This document shows, one piece after another, positions 17,539 to 29,769 of a stretch of 64,000 nt of DNA. A model generated the notes under the pieces. The model was not told the origin of the DNA. It worked only from the letters and a program-made list of their open reading frames with translations, and did no database searches. Positions within the stretch are counted from its first letter, which is position 1. Each line of letters starts with the position of its first letter. Origin of the DNA: Marinicella meishanensis (GTDB lineage Bacteria; Pseudomonadota; Gammaproteobacteria; Xanthomonadales; Marinicellaceae); assembly GCF_019931145.1 (NCBI RefSeq), contig NZ_JAIOUV010000005.1, positions 186,001-250,000 of the forward strand. Direction: 5' to 3'. Position numbers and translations under genes: made by a program.

Positions 17539-18227
17539 AGGAATCACTTAGATTAGATGATTTTCTTAAAGAACGATCTACTTTTGTAAGAAAAGTTCTT
17601 CCTGCGAATAGTAAATTCATTGAAGTTGAAGGGGAAATCTATTTCAATCGAGTAAAAGACGGATATCCTGAGTTATCTGGAAATTTCGAAATTAACATAA
17701 AAATTCCTCGATCGTATCCATACGCCTTACCTATCGTTAAAGAAATAAGTCAAAAAATTCCAAGAGAAGAAAGGTTTCATTTAAATTTCATAACAGACCC
17801 ATTTACCAGAGTAAAAATATATCATAGCTGTTGTCTTGGGTCTGATTTGAGGATAAGGGCGTTAATAGCAAACGATCTTTCCTTAGAAAATTTCGTGTCT
17901 AAGGTCGTTGAGCCTTATCTATATTCTGTTTGCTATAAGATGAGAACGGGCAAGGATTTTCCAATCGGCGAATTAGCTCATTATGACGAGGGTTTAATTA
18001 AAGATTATATCGATCTGTTTGGTTTGCAAAATAGTAATCAACTAAAAAAAACACTTTTTTCACTTAAAGAAAAAAAACGGGTGGCAAACAAAAAGCCCTG
18101 CCCATGTGACTGTGGACTAAGGCTTGGTAAATGTGATTTTCATTTACACTTAAATACATTTAGGAAATTAATACCAAGAAGTCATTATCAAAGAATTAGT
18201 AAAGACCTTTTTGGAGAAAATAATTGA
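17535..18227 (+). CDS. CBASS E2-like conjugating protein (type II-short)
   Basis: This 230-aa protein has an E2/UBC-like core: IEVEGEIYFNRV, FEINIKIPRSYPYALPIV, an H at 82, and a candidate catalytic cysteine in YHSCCLG (C99/C100). A helical YLYSVCYKMRTGKDFPIGELAHYDEG region follows. This arrangement matches the lone E2-like proteins of type II-short CBASS, which act on the CD-NTase C-terminus without separate E1 and JAB subunits. The C-terminus adds a compact Cys/His cluster, CPCDCGLRLGKCDFH (189-203), resembling a SEC-C-type zinc-binding motif. It starts with GTG inside the CD-NTase stop and overlaps the effector gene's possible start by 4 bp. No E1-like or JAB protease gene is present nearby. 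Confidence 0.8.
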   Translation: MKESLRLDDFLKERSTFVRKVLPANSKFIEVEGEIYFNRVKDGYPELSGNFEINIKIPRSYPYALPIVKEISQKIPREERFHLNFITDPFTRVKIYHSCCLGSDLRIRALIANDLSLENFVSKVVEPYLYSVCYKMRTGKDFPIGELAHYDEGLIKDYIDLFGLQNSNQLKKTLFSLKEKKRVANKKPCPCDCGLRLGKCDFHLHLNTFRKLIPRSHYQRISKDLFGENN

Positions 18228-19264
18228 TAAGAAAAATGTTGGAAAATATTGTTAATTATTACACAAGAGTTAAAGACCCTATTACTGTATGGTGTTCAAG
18301 AGTTTCAATTGTGTGTTTGTTATCAATATTAGGTGCAGCAATCTACAGCATTTCCGTTGAATATGAATCATTTAAGATAACTGCTAATTTTAATGACACA
18401 TCTATAGTGGTCATTGTATTAACTAGTTTGTTATTTTTCATCTCAACCTACTATTTGGTTAAAAGGGTAAACCATCTTGAAAGTATTGTTGATGCTGTTT
18501 TGATTCATCAGTTTACAATGCCTGGTTTTAATACTGCTGGATTTGAAAAATTGTTAAATACAGAGTTCAACTTAAGAAGAATTAGAAAGATTTCGCTTGA
18601 TAATGATTTAACGATTAATGGTGTATTTGATGGTTCTGGTCGATCTTACGTTCGAGATATTCTTTCTTTAATGCCCAGGTTGAAGGATAAAGAACTTGAA
18701 AATAAACAGTTGATTTATGGTGGTATTGCACTTCAACCTTTTTCATTTTTAGTGGGCCACATAATTTCAAATAAAGTTAATCTTAGAAAATTTGAATGGA
18801 ATAAATCTGAAAATAATTGGTATGAAATTTCAGATTCAAGCTTTAACAATGAGGTGATTTTAATAGATGAAACTAATGATGTTAGTGATGAGTTAAGTAT
18901 AGTAATAGCATCATCTGAAGATCCTATTAGCAGAAAAAATGATAATTATTTCAATAAAAATGGAATAGCTACATTTATGCTCAAGCAAAACAAATATGAC
19001 AGCCTTAAATCTGCGAACCTTCAAAAGATTTTCATATCAAAAGTCATTGACTTTGTAAAAGCGAAAAGAAGAATAAATGAAATAAAGTTAGTCAAATTAT
19101 CTTTTGCATGTCAAAACTCTTTTCCTCTTGAGCTTGGAAGGCATTGGACTCTTACGGAACTTCCGAGTGTTGAAGTATTAAATTTCAATGTGAATTCTAA
19201 AAAGCATGAATGGTCTGTGTTAATTAAGATTGGCGATGATCCTAAATTCATTGATCACCGTTAG
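18224..19264 (+). CDS. CBASS effector: two-TM SAVED protein (Cap14-like)
   Basis: The 346-aa protein has two N-terminal transmembrane helices (about 23-43 and 60-79) followed by a cytosolic domain. That domain's C-terminal part (about 215-344) ends with the SAVED signature: a LSFACQNSFP strand, LELGRHW (E303-R306 region), then VEVLNFN and EWSVLIKIG strands. SAVED domains bind the cyclic oligonucleotide made by the CD-NTase. Fused to membrane helices, as in Cap14, they are thought to disrupt the inner membrane and abort infection. TTG at 18224 overlaps the E2-like stop and has GGAG 8-12 bp upstream; ATG at 18236 is an alternative. The 3' end overlaps the convergent tnpR by 17 bp. Confidence 0.85.
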   Translation: MIRKMLENIVNYYTRVKDPITVWCSRVSIVCLLSILGAAIYSISVEYESFKITANFNDTSIVVIVLTSLLFFISTYYLVKRVNHLESIVDAVLIHQFTMPGFNTAGFEKLLNTEFNLRRIRKISLDNDLTINGVFDGSGRSYVRDILSLMPRLKDKELENKQLIYGGIALQPFSFLVGHIISNKVNLRKFEWNKSENNWYEISDSSFNNEVILIDETNDVSDELSIVIASSEDPISRKNDNYFNKNGIATFMLKQNKYDSLKSANLQKIFISKVIDFVKAKRRINEIKLVKLSFACQNSFPLELGRHWTLTELPSVEVLNFNVNSKKHEWSVLIKIGDDPKFIDHR

Positions 19265-19859
19265 GTTGAGATAATGAAATGTATCGATAATACGTAGCTC
19301 TTGAAATCTCAAGAGATTTGCAAATCTCTTTAACACTGAGAGATTTGTTTTTGTTCATTTCCTGTGCCATTCTCACTTTTGGATCACTGGCAGATTTTTT
19401 GGGTCTGCCTCCAAGCTTTCCTCTGGCCCTGGCAGCTCCTAAACCGGCTTTGGTTCTTTCTTGAATCAATCTGCGCTCAAATTGTGCCAGTGCAGAAAAA
19501 ATATTAAACATCAATTCACCAGACGCTGTTGTAGTATCTATGGCACCATCCTGAATAGATTTAAAGCCAATGTCGTTTTCCAAAAGAGACTCAATCAGAT
19601 TTACCAGGTGCGACATCGATCGTCCAAGCCGATCAAGTCGCCATACGATCAGAGTATCGCCAGGCTTTAGTTCCTTTAGACATCCATCCAAACCTGGTCT
19701 TGAGCTTTTGGCTCCAGATATCTTATCGGTAAAGATAAAACCTTCATTGCAGCCGGCTTTTTTCAGTGAATCAATTTGTAAATATAATTCCTGGTCATCA
19801 GTCGAAACTCTGGCGTAACCTATATTTCTACTCAATTTCTCAATAAACCATAAAACCAA
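19248..19859 (-). CDS. tnpR: Serine resolvase TnpR of the transposon
   Basis: This 203-aa serine recombinase has the catalytic Ser in NIGYARVSTDDQ (S19) and the arginine motif VWRLDRLGRS. A conserved ALAQFERRLIQERTKAGL helix and the linker RGKLGGRPKK lead into a C-terminal helix-turn-helix (SVKEICKSLEISRATYYRYI). It would resolve the cointegrates made by TnpA at a res site. The gene is convergent with, and slightly overlaps, the CBASS effector, so the defence operon sits exactly between tnpA and tnpR. The start is the first in-frame ATG; shorter starts are possible. Confidence 0.95.
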   Translation of the reverse strand: MVLWFIEKLSRNIGYARVSTDDQELYLQIDSLKKAGCNEGFIFTDKISGAKSSRPGLDGCLKELKPGDTLIVWRLDRLGRSMSHLVNLIESLLENDIGFKSIQDGAIDTTTASGELMFNIFSALAQFERRLIQERTKAGLGAARARGKLGGRPKKSASDPKVRMAQEMNKNKSLSVKEICKSLEISRATYYRYISLSQPNGDQ

Positions 19860-19980
19860 AGGTATATGATACTTTAAATTATGAGATGTGTATATGAGAC
19901 AAATAGAATTAACAATAGGGTCTTTCCATTAGTACAGGAGTCATGTATCAACAAACGAACGTTTTTTGATACACACATAT
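19860..19980. promoter_or_regulatory. Candidate res site and tnpR promoter region
   Basis: Between tnpR and merR lies TGTATCAA-N14-TTGATACA (19944-19973), a 30-bp dyad of the size of a resolvase dimer-binding subsite. AT-rich sequence with TATATGATAC and TGTATATGAG words closer to tnpR could form subsites II and III. Position directly upstream of tnpR is as expected for res. Subsite assignment is inference. Confidence 0.55.
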
Positions 19981-19994
19981 AATCGGTTTATGAA

Positions 19995-20393
19995 TCAGCA
20001 GTTGCAATCCTGCAGTGACTTGATGATGCCACAATCACTGACTTTCTGATTTGTTGAACATGTGGCAGTCAGAGACTCCAATTGATTTTTTAGTTTTTTG
20101 AGTTCTTTCATTTTCACGTTCACCTGCTGGATTTGGTCGTTGATCAATTCATCAACTTCTTCACAAATGGCATCAGGGTTATTCTTAAGCTCGATGATCC
20201 GTCTTATATCAACCAATGAAAGATCAAGATGTCTGCAATGTTTAATGAATTCAAGTTGATCGATTACCTTTGCATCATAAATTCTGAAATTGCCTTCAGT
20301 TCTTCCAGAGGATTTAATGAGGTTTTGAGTTTCGTAGTACCGAATGGTTTGTACTGGGAGATTGGTTTGTTTGGAGACTTGACCTATTTTCAT
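19995..20393 (-). CDS. MerR-family metal sensor, CadR/PbrR-like
   Basis: The 132-aa protein starts at the ATG at 20393 (MKIGQVSKQTNLPVQTIRYY), which is the usual MerR N-terminus; the frame's upstream extension is discarded. Winged-helix DNA-binding domain 1-70 is followed by the dimerisation helix. Cys residues lie at 77, 112 and 121, close to the C77/C112/C119 set that binds Cd(II) or Pb(II) in CadR/PbrR. The C-terminus adds CNC. It is divergent from the CDF gene across a canonical MerR operator at 20402-20432. It likely represses without metal and activates when metal binds, acting on that promoter and on the matching one at 27228. Confidence 0.9.
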   Translation of the reverse strand: MKIGQVSKQTNLPVQTIRYYETQNLIKSSGRTEGNFRIYDAKVIDQLEFIKHCRHLDLSLVDIRRIIELKNNPDAICEEVDELINDQIQQVNVKMKELKKLKNQLESLTATCSTNQKVSDCGIIKSLQDCNC

Positions 20394-20401
20394 AATAATT
20401 G

Positions 20402-20432
20402 TTGACTCTATACTTACTATAGATATTAAACT
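20402..20432 (+). promoter_or_regulatory. MerR-type promoter/operator for the CDF-czc genes
   Basis: TTGACT and TAAACT are separated by 19 bp, the overlong spacer typical of MerR-regulated promoters. The spacer holds the dyad CTATACTTACTATAG. It lies 9 bp upstream of merR and 30 bp before the CDF gene. Confidence 0.9.
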
Positions 20433-20461
20433 GCAATCTTGATAGTAACAAGCAAATTTCA

Positions 20462-21349
20462 ATGTCAGATACTTGTGGTAACAATTGTAATTCTGAAAAA
20501 CAAAGTGCAGACCAAATCACAGACACTCCTGATCATGGCCTGGTAAGTACTTTTAAGGTGACCAAGATGGATTGTCCTTCAGAAGAGAGAATGATTCGTA
20601 TGGCCTTGGATAATTGCCAGTCTTTAAAAGCCATGGAATTTAATATCCCTGAACGGATTTTGAAGGTTTACCATGAGAAAGACATCGATAACATCAATCA
20701 GAAACTCAATAAATTGAACTTGGGATCAACGCTGCTAAAAACCCAACAAATAACTTCTGAAACCCTTTCTGAAATCGTTGACAAAGCCAATTCAGAGGAT
20801 GCCAAGGAATTCAAAGTACTCATGTGGCTATTGATTATCAATGCTGCCATGTTTGTGGCTGAGTTTACTGTTGGCATAGTGGCTCAATCTACAGGCTTGA
20901 TTGCTGACTCCCTAGATATGTTTGCAGATGCTGCGGTTTATGGCACTGCGATTTATGCAATTGGTAAAAGTGATGTGTTGAAATTAAAAGCAGCTCATTT
21001 ATCTGGTTGGCTCCAAATATTGTTAGGTCTTGGTGCCTTGTTGGAAGTTATTCGGAGATTTATATATGGCAGCGAACCGGTTTCTGCGTTAATGATTTCA
21101 ATGGGATTGGTTGCATTGATTGCTAACGTTGCATGCTTGATGCTTATCGCGAAGAAAAAAGATTCCGGGGCACACATGAAGGCCAGTTGGATTTTTTCAG
21201 CCAATGACGTGATTGCCAATGCTGGTGTGATTTTGGCGGGATTTCTCGTTTGGTTTACTGGTTCTGCACTGCCTGATTTATTGATAGGACTTGTTATAGT
21301 AGCTGTTGTATTGAATGGGGCACGACGGATCTTACAAATAAAATCATGA
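20462..21349 (+). CDS. CDF-like cation transporter with N-terminal HMA-like domain
   Basis: This 295-aa membrane protein begins with a cytosolic segment rich in Cys/Asn (MSDTCGNNCNSEK). A heavy-metal-associated-like domain follows (VTKMDCPSEERMIRMAL, about 30-100). Then comes a six-helix CDF-type membrane domain with ADSLDMFADAAVYG in helix 2 and SANDVIANAGVILAG in helix 5, positions that normally carry the metal-coordinating Asp/His pairs. It would export divalent metal from cytoplasm to periplasm, feeding the CzcCBA complex. It is the first gene after the MerR operator. The substrate, probably Cd, Zn, Co or Pb, is inferred from neighbours. Confidence 0.85.
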   Translation: MSDTCGNNCNSEKQSADQITDTPDHGLVSTFKVTKMDCPSEERMIRMALDNCQSLKAMEFNIPERILKVYHEKDIDNINQKLNKLNLGSTLLKTQQITSETLSEIVDKANSEDAKEFKVLMWLLIINAAMFVAEFTVGIVAQSTGLIADSLDMFADAAVYGTAIYAIGKSDVLKLKAAHLSGWLQILLGLGALLEVIRRFIYGSEPVSALMISMGLVALIANVACLMLIAKKKDSGAHMKASWIFSANDVIANAGVILAGFLVWFTGSALPDLLIGLVIVAVVLNGARRILQIKS

Positions 21350-21387
21350 GCAAGATACTGCAACAATACTGAACGACTTGATACAAT

Positions 21388-21762
21388 ATGAGTCAAAACA
21401 ACAATACGACAATTAGACATTTAGCTTTCATGCGTCACAAACCGCTCATCATTCTGCTTTTATTGGCTGTTTCATTTCAGTCAGTTTCTGCAGTGTCTGA
21501 TGTTCACCAGTCTCACCAATCCGGTGTTGAGCATTTAGAGTTTGAGCACGATCATGATTTAGAGCCTGAAACAAAAACTGATGATGAGTCGAGTTCCTTT
21601 GATTGTCATCATTGTTGTCATTGTCATGGGGGACATGTGTCTTCCTTTTTACATCGAACCTTTAATCTGGTTTTTCAGAAGCTGGATCAATCCATTCACA
21701 TATATGGACAGTCCTTTCAGAAGGGTGTCTCTTCCCGGCTATTAAGGCCACCGCAAGCCTGA
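21388..21762 (+). CDS. Small secreted His/Cys-rich metal-binding protein (CzcI/DUF2946-like)
   Basis: This 124-aa protein has a hydrophobic signal segment (PLIILLLLAVSFQSVSA) followed by acidic and His-rich text. A compact cluster, DCHHCCHCHGGH (about 74-85), is well suited to bind metal. It may start at ATG 21388 or at the in-frame ATG 21430, which places the signal peptide at the N-terminus. It lies between the CDF gene and czcC in the same direction, so is likely a periplasmic metal buffer or regulatory helper like CzcI. Family assignment is tentative; metal binding is inferred from composition. Confidence 0.65.
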   Translation: MSQNNNTTIRHLAFMRHKPLIILLLLAVSFQSVSAVSDVHQSHQSGVEHLEFEHDHDLEPETKTDDESSSFDCHHCCHCHGGHVSSFLHRTFNLVFQKLDQSIHIYGQSFQKGVSSRLLRPPQA

Positions 21763-21845
21763 ATCTTTATTAATTAAAAGAACGATGTCTCGACACGGCT
21801 TTGTGTTGGTGACCTCATTGTATTTTTAAAGATTTAGGAAAACAC

Positions 21846-23149
21846 ATGAACATTAAAAATCAGAGCATGCCTTGGCGCATGTTCATCTGGTCGGGTGCCA
21901 GCAAATGGTTATTTGCGATTTCGCTGATGGTATCAAGTCAACTTCTTGCCAATGATATCAATCTGGAAACAGCCATCAAACTGATGTCTGAACGCAATCC
22001 AACTCTTAAGGAGTTTGAAATTCGCAAGCGCATCCTTGGTGGAGCAAAAATAACAGCTGAATTAAATCCTGAATTGGAGGCTGGCATTGAAGTTGAAAAC
22101 TTTGCCGGTACCAATCCATACAGTACATTCAGACAGTCTGAACTGACAGTGGCGCTGTCATCAGTGATCGAGCTGGGTGGTAAGAAAGAATCCAGGAATA
22201 ACCTGGTATTAAAGCAGCATGAATTGCTTGATGCCCAAAGGAAAGTTCACTCTCTGGATCTCATTTCTGGATTGACCGAACTGTTTATTGAAACCCTCGC
22301 CACGCAAGAACGCATAAAGCTGGCCCATGAATCTGTCCAGTTAAACGAAGACATTTTTAAATCGGTTAAACGCAAAGCAAATGCAGGGGCGATCAGCGAT
22401 GTGGAGGTTAAGCGATCTTTTGCAGCGCTAAAGCAGTCCCAAATAACACTCAAAACTGAACAACTAAAACTTGATCGGCAAAGGGTTAATTTAAGCCTAC
22501 TTTGGGCAGTTAAAACCCCAAGCTTTGATCAGCTTTCAGGGTCGCTTTTTAATTTCGGTCATATCAAAGACTTAGAACTGGTCATGAGCAACTTGGAACA
22601 GTCAAGCCTGATTGCTGTGCTGGCTGCAAATCAGCGCATGGCTGAGTCACAATTGCAAATCGCTCAAGCTGAGTCAAAGGCTGATATAAGCTGGTCATTT
22701 GGGATTCGCAGGATAGAAGAAAGCAATGACAATGCATTAACCGCTGGGTTTTCTATTCCACTTTTTAAGAAGAAAAGAAATGAGGGCGCACTGATTGAGG
22801 CAGCAGCTGAAATTGAAGCTCTGAAGACAAAACAAAACATCGCTCTGCTTGAACTATTTGGTCAGGTCAATGGGTTGTATTCACTGAGAACATCAGCACT
22901 TGAGCGTTATTCGGTTCTTGAGGGTAAAGTCATTCCAGCGCTATCAGAAGCACTTTCTTTGACCACGGCAGCCTATTTGGATGGCAGGTATGGTTATCTG
23001 GAATATTCGGCTGCACGATCAGAGTTGATTCAATCGAAAAAGGCATTGATTGACACTGCCGAAAGCATTTTGAAATATGGTGTTCAGCTGGAACGAATCA
23101 CGGCTGAATCTGTTTATGTTGACCACACAAATAATCAAGGAGCAGGTTT

Positions 23150-23153
<4 letters not shown>
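21846..23153 (+). CDS. czcC: CzcC-like outer-membrane efflux protein (TolC family)
   Basis: This 435-aa protein has an N-terminal signal-like hydrophobic segment (about 20-36), then the two long helical-hairpin repeats of OEP/TolC proteins: NLETAIKLMSERNPTLKE and, later, ALSLTTAAYLDGRYGYLEYSAARSEL. It forms the outer-membrane channel of a CzcCBA metal efflux pump. AGGA lies 8 bp before the ATG. Its stop overlaps the czcB start by 4 bp. Confidence 0.9.
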
Positions 23154-27168
<4,015 letters not shown>

Positions 27169-27180
27169 GTATGGCACCCT

Positions 27181-27219
27181 CATACTTGGCTTGATTCCAT
27201 TGGTTTTAAGCCAAGTATG
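27181..27219 (+). terminator. Hairpin after czcA (possible terminator)
   Basis: CATACTTGGCTT and AAGCCAAGTATG form a perfect 12-bp stem with a 15-nt loop, just after czcA and just before the next promoter. No T-run follows, so it may instead stabilise the 3' end or act with Rho. Confidence 0.5.
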
Positions 27220-27227
27220 AAATTCGC

Positions 27228-27258
27228 TTGACTCTATAGTTACTATAGGCATTAACAT
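27228..27258 (+). promoter_or_regulatory. Second MerR-type promoter, before the transglutaminase gene
   Basis: TTGACT, a 19-bp spacer with CTATAGTTACTATAG, then TAACAT. It differs from the operator beside merR at only a few bases, so the same MerR protein very likely controls it. Confidence 0.88.
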
Positions 27259-27281
27259 CTTAGCTTATTATCAATTGAGAG

Positions 27282-28052
27282 ATGAAAATGAACGCAATAC
27301 CAGATAGACGCACAGGGAAATTTGAGGATCAATATAAGCATTTAACTCAAAAAACACCCATCCTGGATTATGGAAACAAACTCATCCAAAAACTTATTGT
27401 AGAGCGTGGATGGAACAAATTAACAGACCATGAAAAGATTGGTGCGGCATATGATTATGTACGCAATGAAATTTTATTCGGGTATAACAAAGGTGATGAC
27501 ATATCTGCCAGCCAGGTTCTTGAAGATGGTTACGGCCAATGTAACACCAAAGGAAATCTGTTGATGGCCTTACTCAGAGGTTTAGGCGTACCATGTCGTT
27601 TTCATGGCTTTACTATTGACCAAAAGTTGCAAAAAGGAGCCATTCCAGGATACATATTCTGGCTGGCACCAAAATACATCATTCATAGTTGGGTTGAAGT
27701 ACTCCATAGAGGACAATGGGTAAATTTAGAAGGCTTCATTTTGGATAAAGCATACCTGAATTCAATTAAGGCAAAGTTTCCTGATGTAAATGGTTCTTTT
27801 TGCGGATTTGGTGTAGCGACTAAATGTCTGTCTAGCCCGGAAGTTGAATGGATGGGCAAAGACACCTACATTCAAAAAGAGGGTATACATGATGACTATG
27901 GTGTTTACGATTCACCAGATGACTTCTATACGGAAAAAGGAACCAACTTATCTGGTGTAAAAAAATGGCTTTATGAACGCTTCATCCGACATTTAATAAA
28001 CAGTAATGTATCAAAGCTTAGGAAAAAGAGCCATGGTGCTGGTCCTGGGTGA
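27282..28052 (+). CDS. Transglutaminase-like cysteine protease-fold protein, metal-regulated
   Basis: The 256-aa protein has a transglutaminase core: DGYGQCNTKGNLLMALLRGLG (C87), then IIHSWVEVL (H135), then GQWVNLEGFILD, where the usual third-position Asp is Glu (E150). No signal peptide or membrane segment is seen, so it is presumably cytoplasmic. Family members include peptidases, amidases and peptide N-glycanase-like enzymes; the substrate here is unknown. It has its own MerR-type promoter matching the one for the czc genes, so it is probably induced by the same metal. It is the last gene before the right end of the transposon. Confidence 0.75.
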   Translation: MKMNAIPDRRTGKFEDQYKHLTQKTPILDYGNKLIQKLIVERGWNKLTDHEKIGAAYDYVRNEILFGYNKGDDISASQVLEDGYGQCNTKGNLLMALLRGLGVPCRFHGFTIDQKLQKGAIPGYIFWLAPKYIIHSWVEVLHRGQWVNLEGFILDKAYLNSIKAKFPDVNGSFCGFGVATKCLSSPEVEWMGKDTYIQKEGIHDDYGVYDSPDDFYTEKGTNLSGVKKWLYERFIRHLINSNVSKLRKKSHGAGPG

Positions 28053-28082
28053 TTATAAACGGCACCATCTTGTTAATTTACC

Positions 28083-28167
28083 ATTCATAATCAATCATTT
28101 AGTAAACAATATGTGAATTTTCGAGGGAATGTGTGAAATTGAGATCGATTGTGTAGAAAAAAACAGA
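28083..28167 (-). repeat. Right subterminal inverted repeat (85 bp)
   Basis: This is the inverted partner of 13123-13207, gap-free and about 70/85 identical by hand. Its TCG core lies 169 bp inside that of the right TIR, the same distance as on the left. It carries the full ACACATTCCCTCGAAAATTC box, without the GGGG tip. Confidence 0.85.
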
Positions 28168-28279
28168 TTTAATAGACTGGTTTTGGGCTGAGTTTGATGA
28201 ATAATATCGCTGAAACAATGAATAAATGTATGAATTATTTGATTTATTTATCAAATATATCAGTCACATAGATGGAAAT

Positions 28280-28313
28280 ATGTGAATTTTCGAGGGAATG
28301 TGCGCAAAACCCC
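28280..28313 (-). repeat. Right terminal inverted repeat of the transposon
   Basis: It reads inward on the minus strand GGGGTTTTGCGCACATTCCC then TCGAAAATTCACAT, identical over 34 bases to the left end. Confidence 0.97.
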
Positions 28314-28318
28314 ATGAA
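28314..28318. repeat. Target-site duplication ATGAA, right copy
   Basis: It directly follows the CCCC tip of the right end and is identical to 12972-12976. Confidence 0.95.
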
Positions 28319-28790
28319 GCCCGATGAGCTGTGGAACCAATTGAAATCAGCCATCGCACCCAATCGATTGAATGCTTTGGTCTTCACTTCCTTGTTATCG
28401 ATGCCAGAGTTCAAGGAATCAGCGCAGTTATTTGCGCCCTTGTTAAAACTGTCAACCCAGATCAAAAACATCGCCTCGGCCGATGTTGTTAAGCTGTATG
28501 AATTGGGCTGTGAATTGAACCATGCCGCAGTCTGTTACCAGACCCATAAAAAAATAATCCTGAAACAAATTCACAATGATTTGCGGTATTGGGATTGGCG
28601 CGATAACAATCTCGCCATCAAGGTGGCCAAACACCACCCTTCTGATGTGCTCAGGGAAATCAAAAAACAGGCCAGAAAATCTAAAATCGACTGGAAAAAA
28701 GACTTGGTTGACCACCATCGACAAGTGGCCGAAGTGGCTCTGCAACTGCTCGGTCGTGATCAATTGGCACAGTCCATGAAGGCACAATAA
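28319..28790 (+). pseudogene. 3' part of the host gene split by the transposon
   Basis: The frame PDELWNQLKSAIAPNRLNAL through QLLGRDQLAQSMKAQ continues the 10167-12976 gene in phase: joined across one ATGAA copy it reads LLAMKPDELWNQL. The fragment encodes about 156 residues, helical, with an ARKSKIDWKKDLVDHHRQVAEVALQ C-terminal helix. It has no start of its own; the frame upstream of it comes from the transposon end. Confidence 0.9.
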
Positions 28791-28843
28791 GGCGGTCCAG
28801 GATTGATCAAACGCTTGCCGTCCAATATCCGCCGTGGCGTATA

Positions 28844-29740
28844 ATGAATGACATGAACAGCCTCCGTACCCCAGAGCATCGATTCGAAAACTTACCTGAC
28901 TACCCGTTTGCACCGCAATATTTGGATTTGGATGGCTTGCGCATGCATTATGTGGATGAAGGTGATGCCACCGCCGATCCGGTGTTGATGTTGCATGGGG
29001 AGCCCAGTTGGTCGTACTTGTATCGACACATGATTCCGGTGTGCGCCAGCGCAGGACATCGGGTGTTGGCCCCGGATTTGATCGGTTTTGGCAAATCGGA
29101 CAAACCGACCCGCATTAAGGATTACAGTTATGCCGGGCATTTGGCTTGGTTACAAGGCTTCATCGATCAATTACAGCTGCAACGGATCACCCTGGTTTGT
29201 CAGGATTGGGGTTCATTGTTGGGCTTGCGTTTGCTGACGGCCAATGTGGATCGGTTTAAAGCGGTGGTGATTGGCAATGGCTTTTTGCCATCAGGCGATC
29301 ATCCGGTGCCCAAAGCATTCAAGATTTGGCGGGCATTTGCCCGTTACAGCCCTTGGTTTCCAATTGGCAAAATTATCAATTCAGGCTGCCTGCGGAACTT
29401 AAGTCCTGATGAGGTTGCCGCCTATGACGCGCCCTTCCCGAGTCGCCGATTTAAGGCCGGGACCCGTGCCTTTCCCCAATTGGTGCCCACTGAACACAGC
29501 GATCCGGAAGCGGCGAACAACCGCGCGGCCTGGCAAATCCTGGAACAATGGGACCAACCCTTTTTGACCACCTTCAGCGACAAAGACCCAATCATGCGCG
29601 GCGGTGAAAAATATTTTCAAAAGCGGGTGCCCGGGGCCAGCGGACTGCCGCATGTGATCTTGCGCGGCGGTCACTTTCTGCAAGAAGATTCGCCGCAAGA
29701 GTTTGCCCAAGCTGTCAACGATTTGCTCAAGTCTCATTGA
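28844..29740 (+). CDS. Haloalkane dehalogenase (alpha/beta hydrolase)
   Basis: The 298-aa alpha/beta-hydrolase has the oxyanion motif LHGEPSWSYLYR, the nucleophile elbow VCQDWGSLLGLR (Asp nucleophile followed by the halide-binding Trp) and the catalytic base in RGGHFLQED. These are the hallmarks of haloalkane dehalogenases, which hydrolyse C-halogen bonds to alcohols. The HGEPSW form suggests the HLD-I subgroup. The physiological substrate is unknown and related enzymes can be epoxide hydrolases, though the Asp-Trp pair favours dehalogenase. It may start at 28844 or at the ATG 9 bp later. The next gene is convergent. Confidence 0.85.
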   Translation: MNDMNSLRTPEHRFENLPDYPFAPQYLDLDGLRMHYVDEGDATADPVLMLHGEPSWSYLYRHMIPVCASAGHRVLAPDLIGFGKSDKPTRIKDYSYAGHLAWLQGFIDQLQLQRITLVCQDWGSLLGLRLLTANVDRFKAVVIGNGFLPSGDHPVPKAFKIWRAFARYSPWFPIGKIINSGCLRNLSPDEVAAYDAPFPSRRFKAGTRAFPQLVPTEHSDPEAANNRAAWQILEQWDQPFLTTFSDKDPIMRGGEKYFQKRVPGASGLPHVILRGGHFLQEDSPQEFAQAVNDLLKSH

Positions 29741-29769
29741 CCAGCAAGGCCATCCTATCCATACATTGG

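Noticed and set aside
20393-20462. An N-terminally extended MerR from 20462
   Set aside because: The extension would span its own operator; MKIGQVSKQT at 20393 is the standard family start.
27181-27219. A definite Rho-independent terminator after czcA
   Set aside because: The 12-bp stem is perfect but no T-run follows; it is listed only as possible.
28272-28790. An independent 172-aa gene
   Set aside because: Its first codons are transposon end sequence, and the rest is the 3' part of the split host gene.
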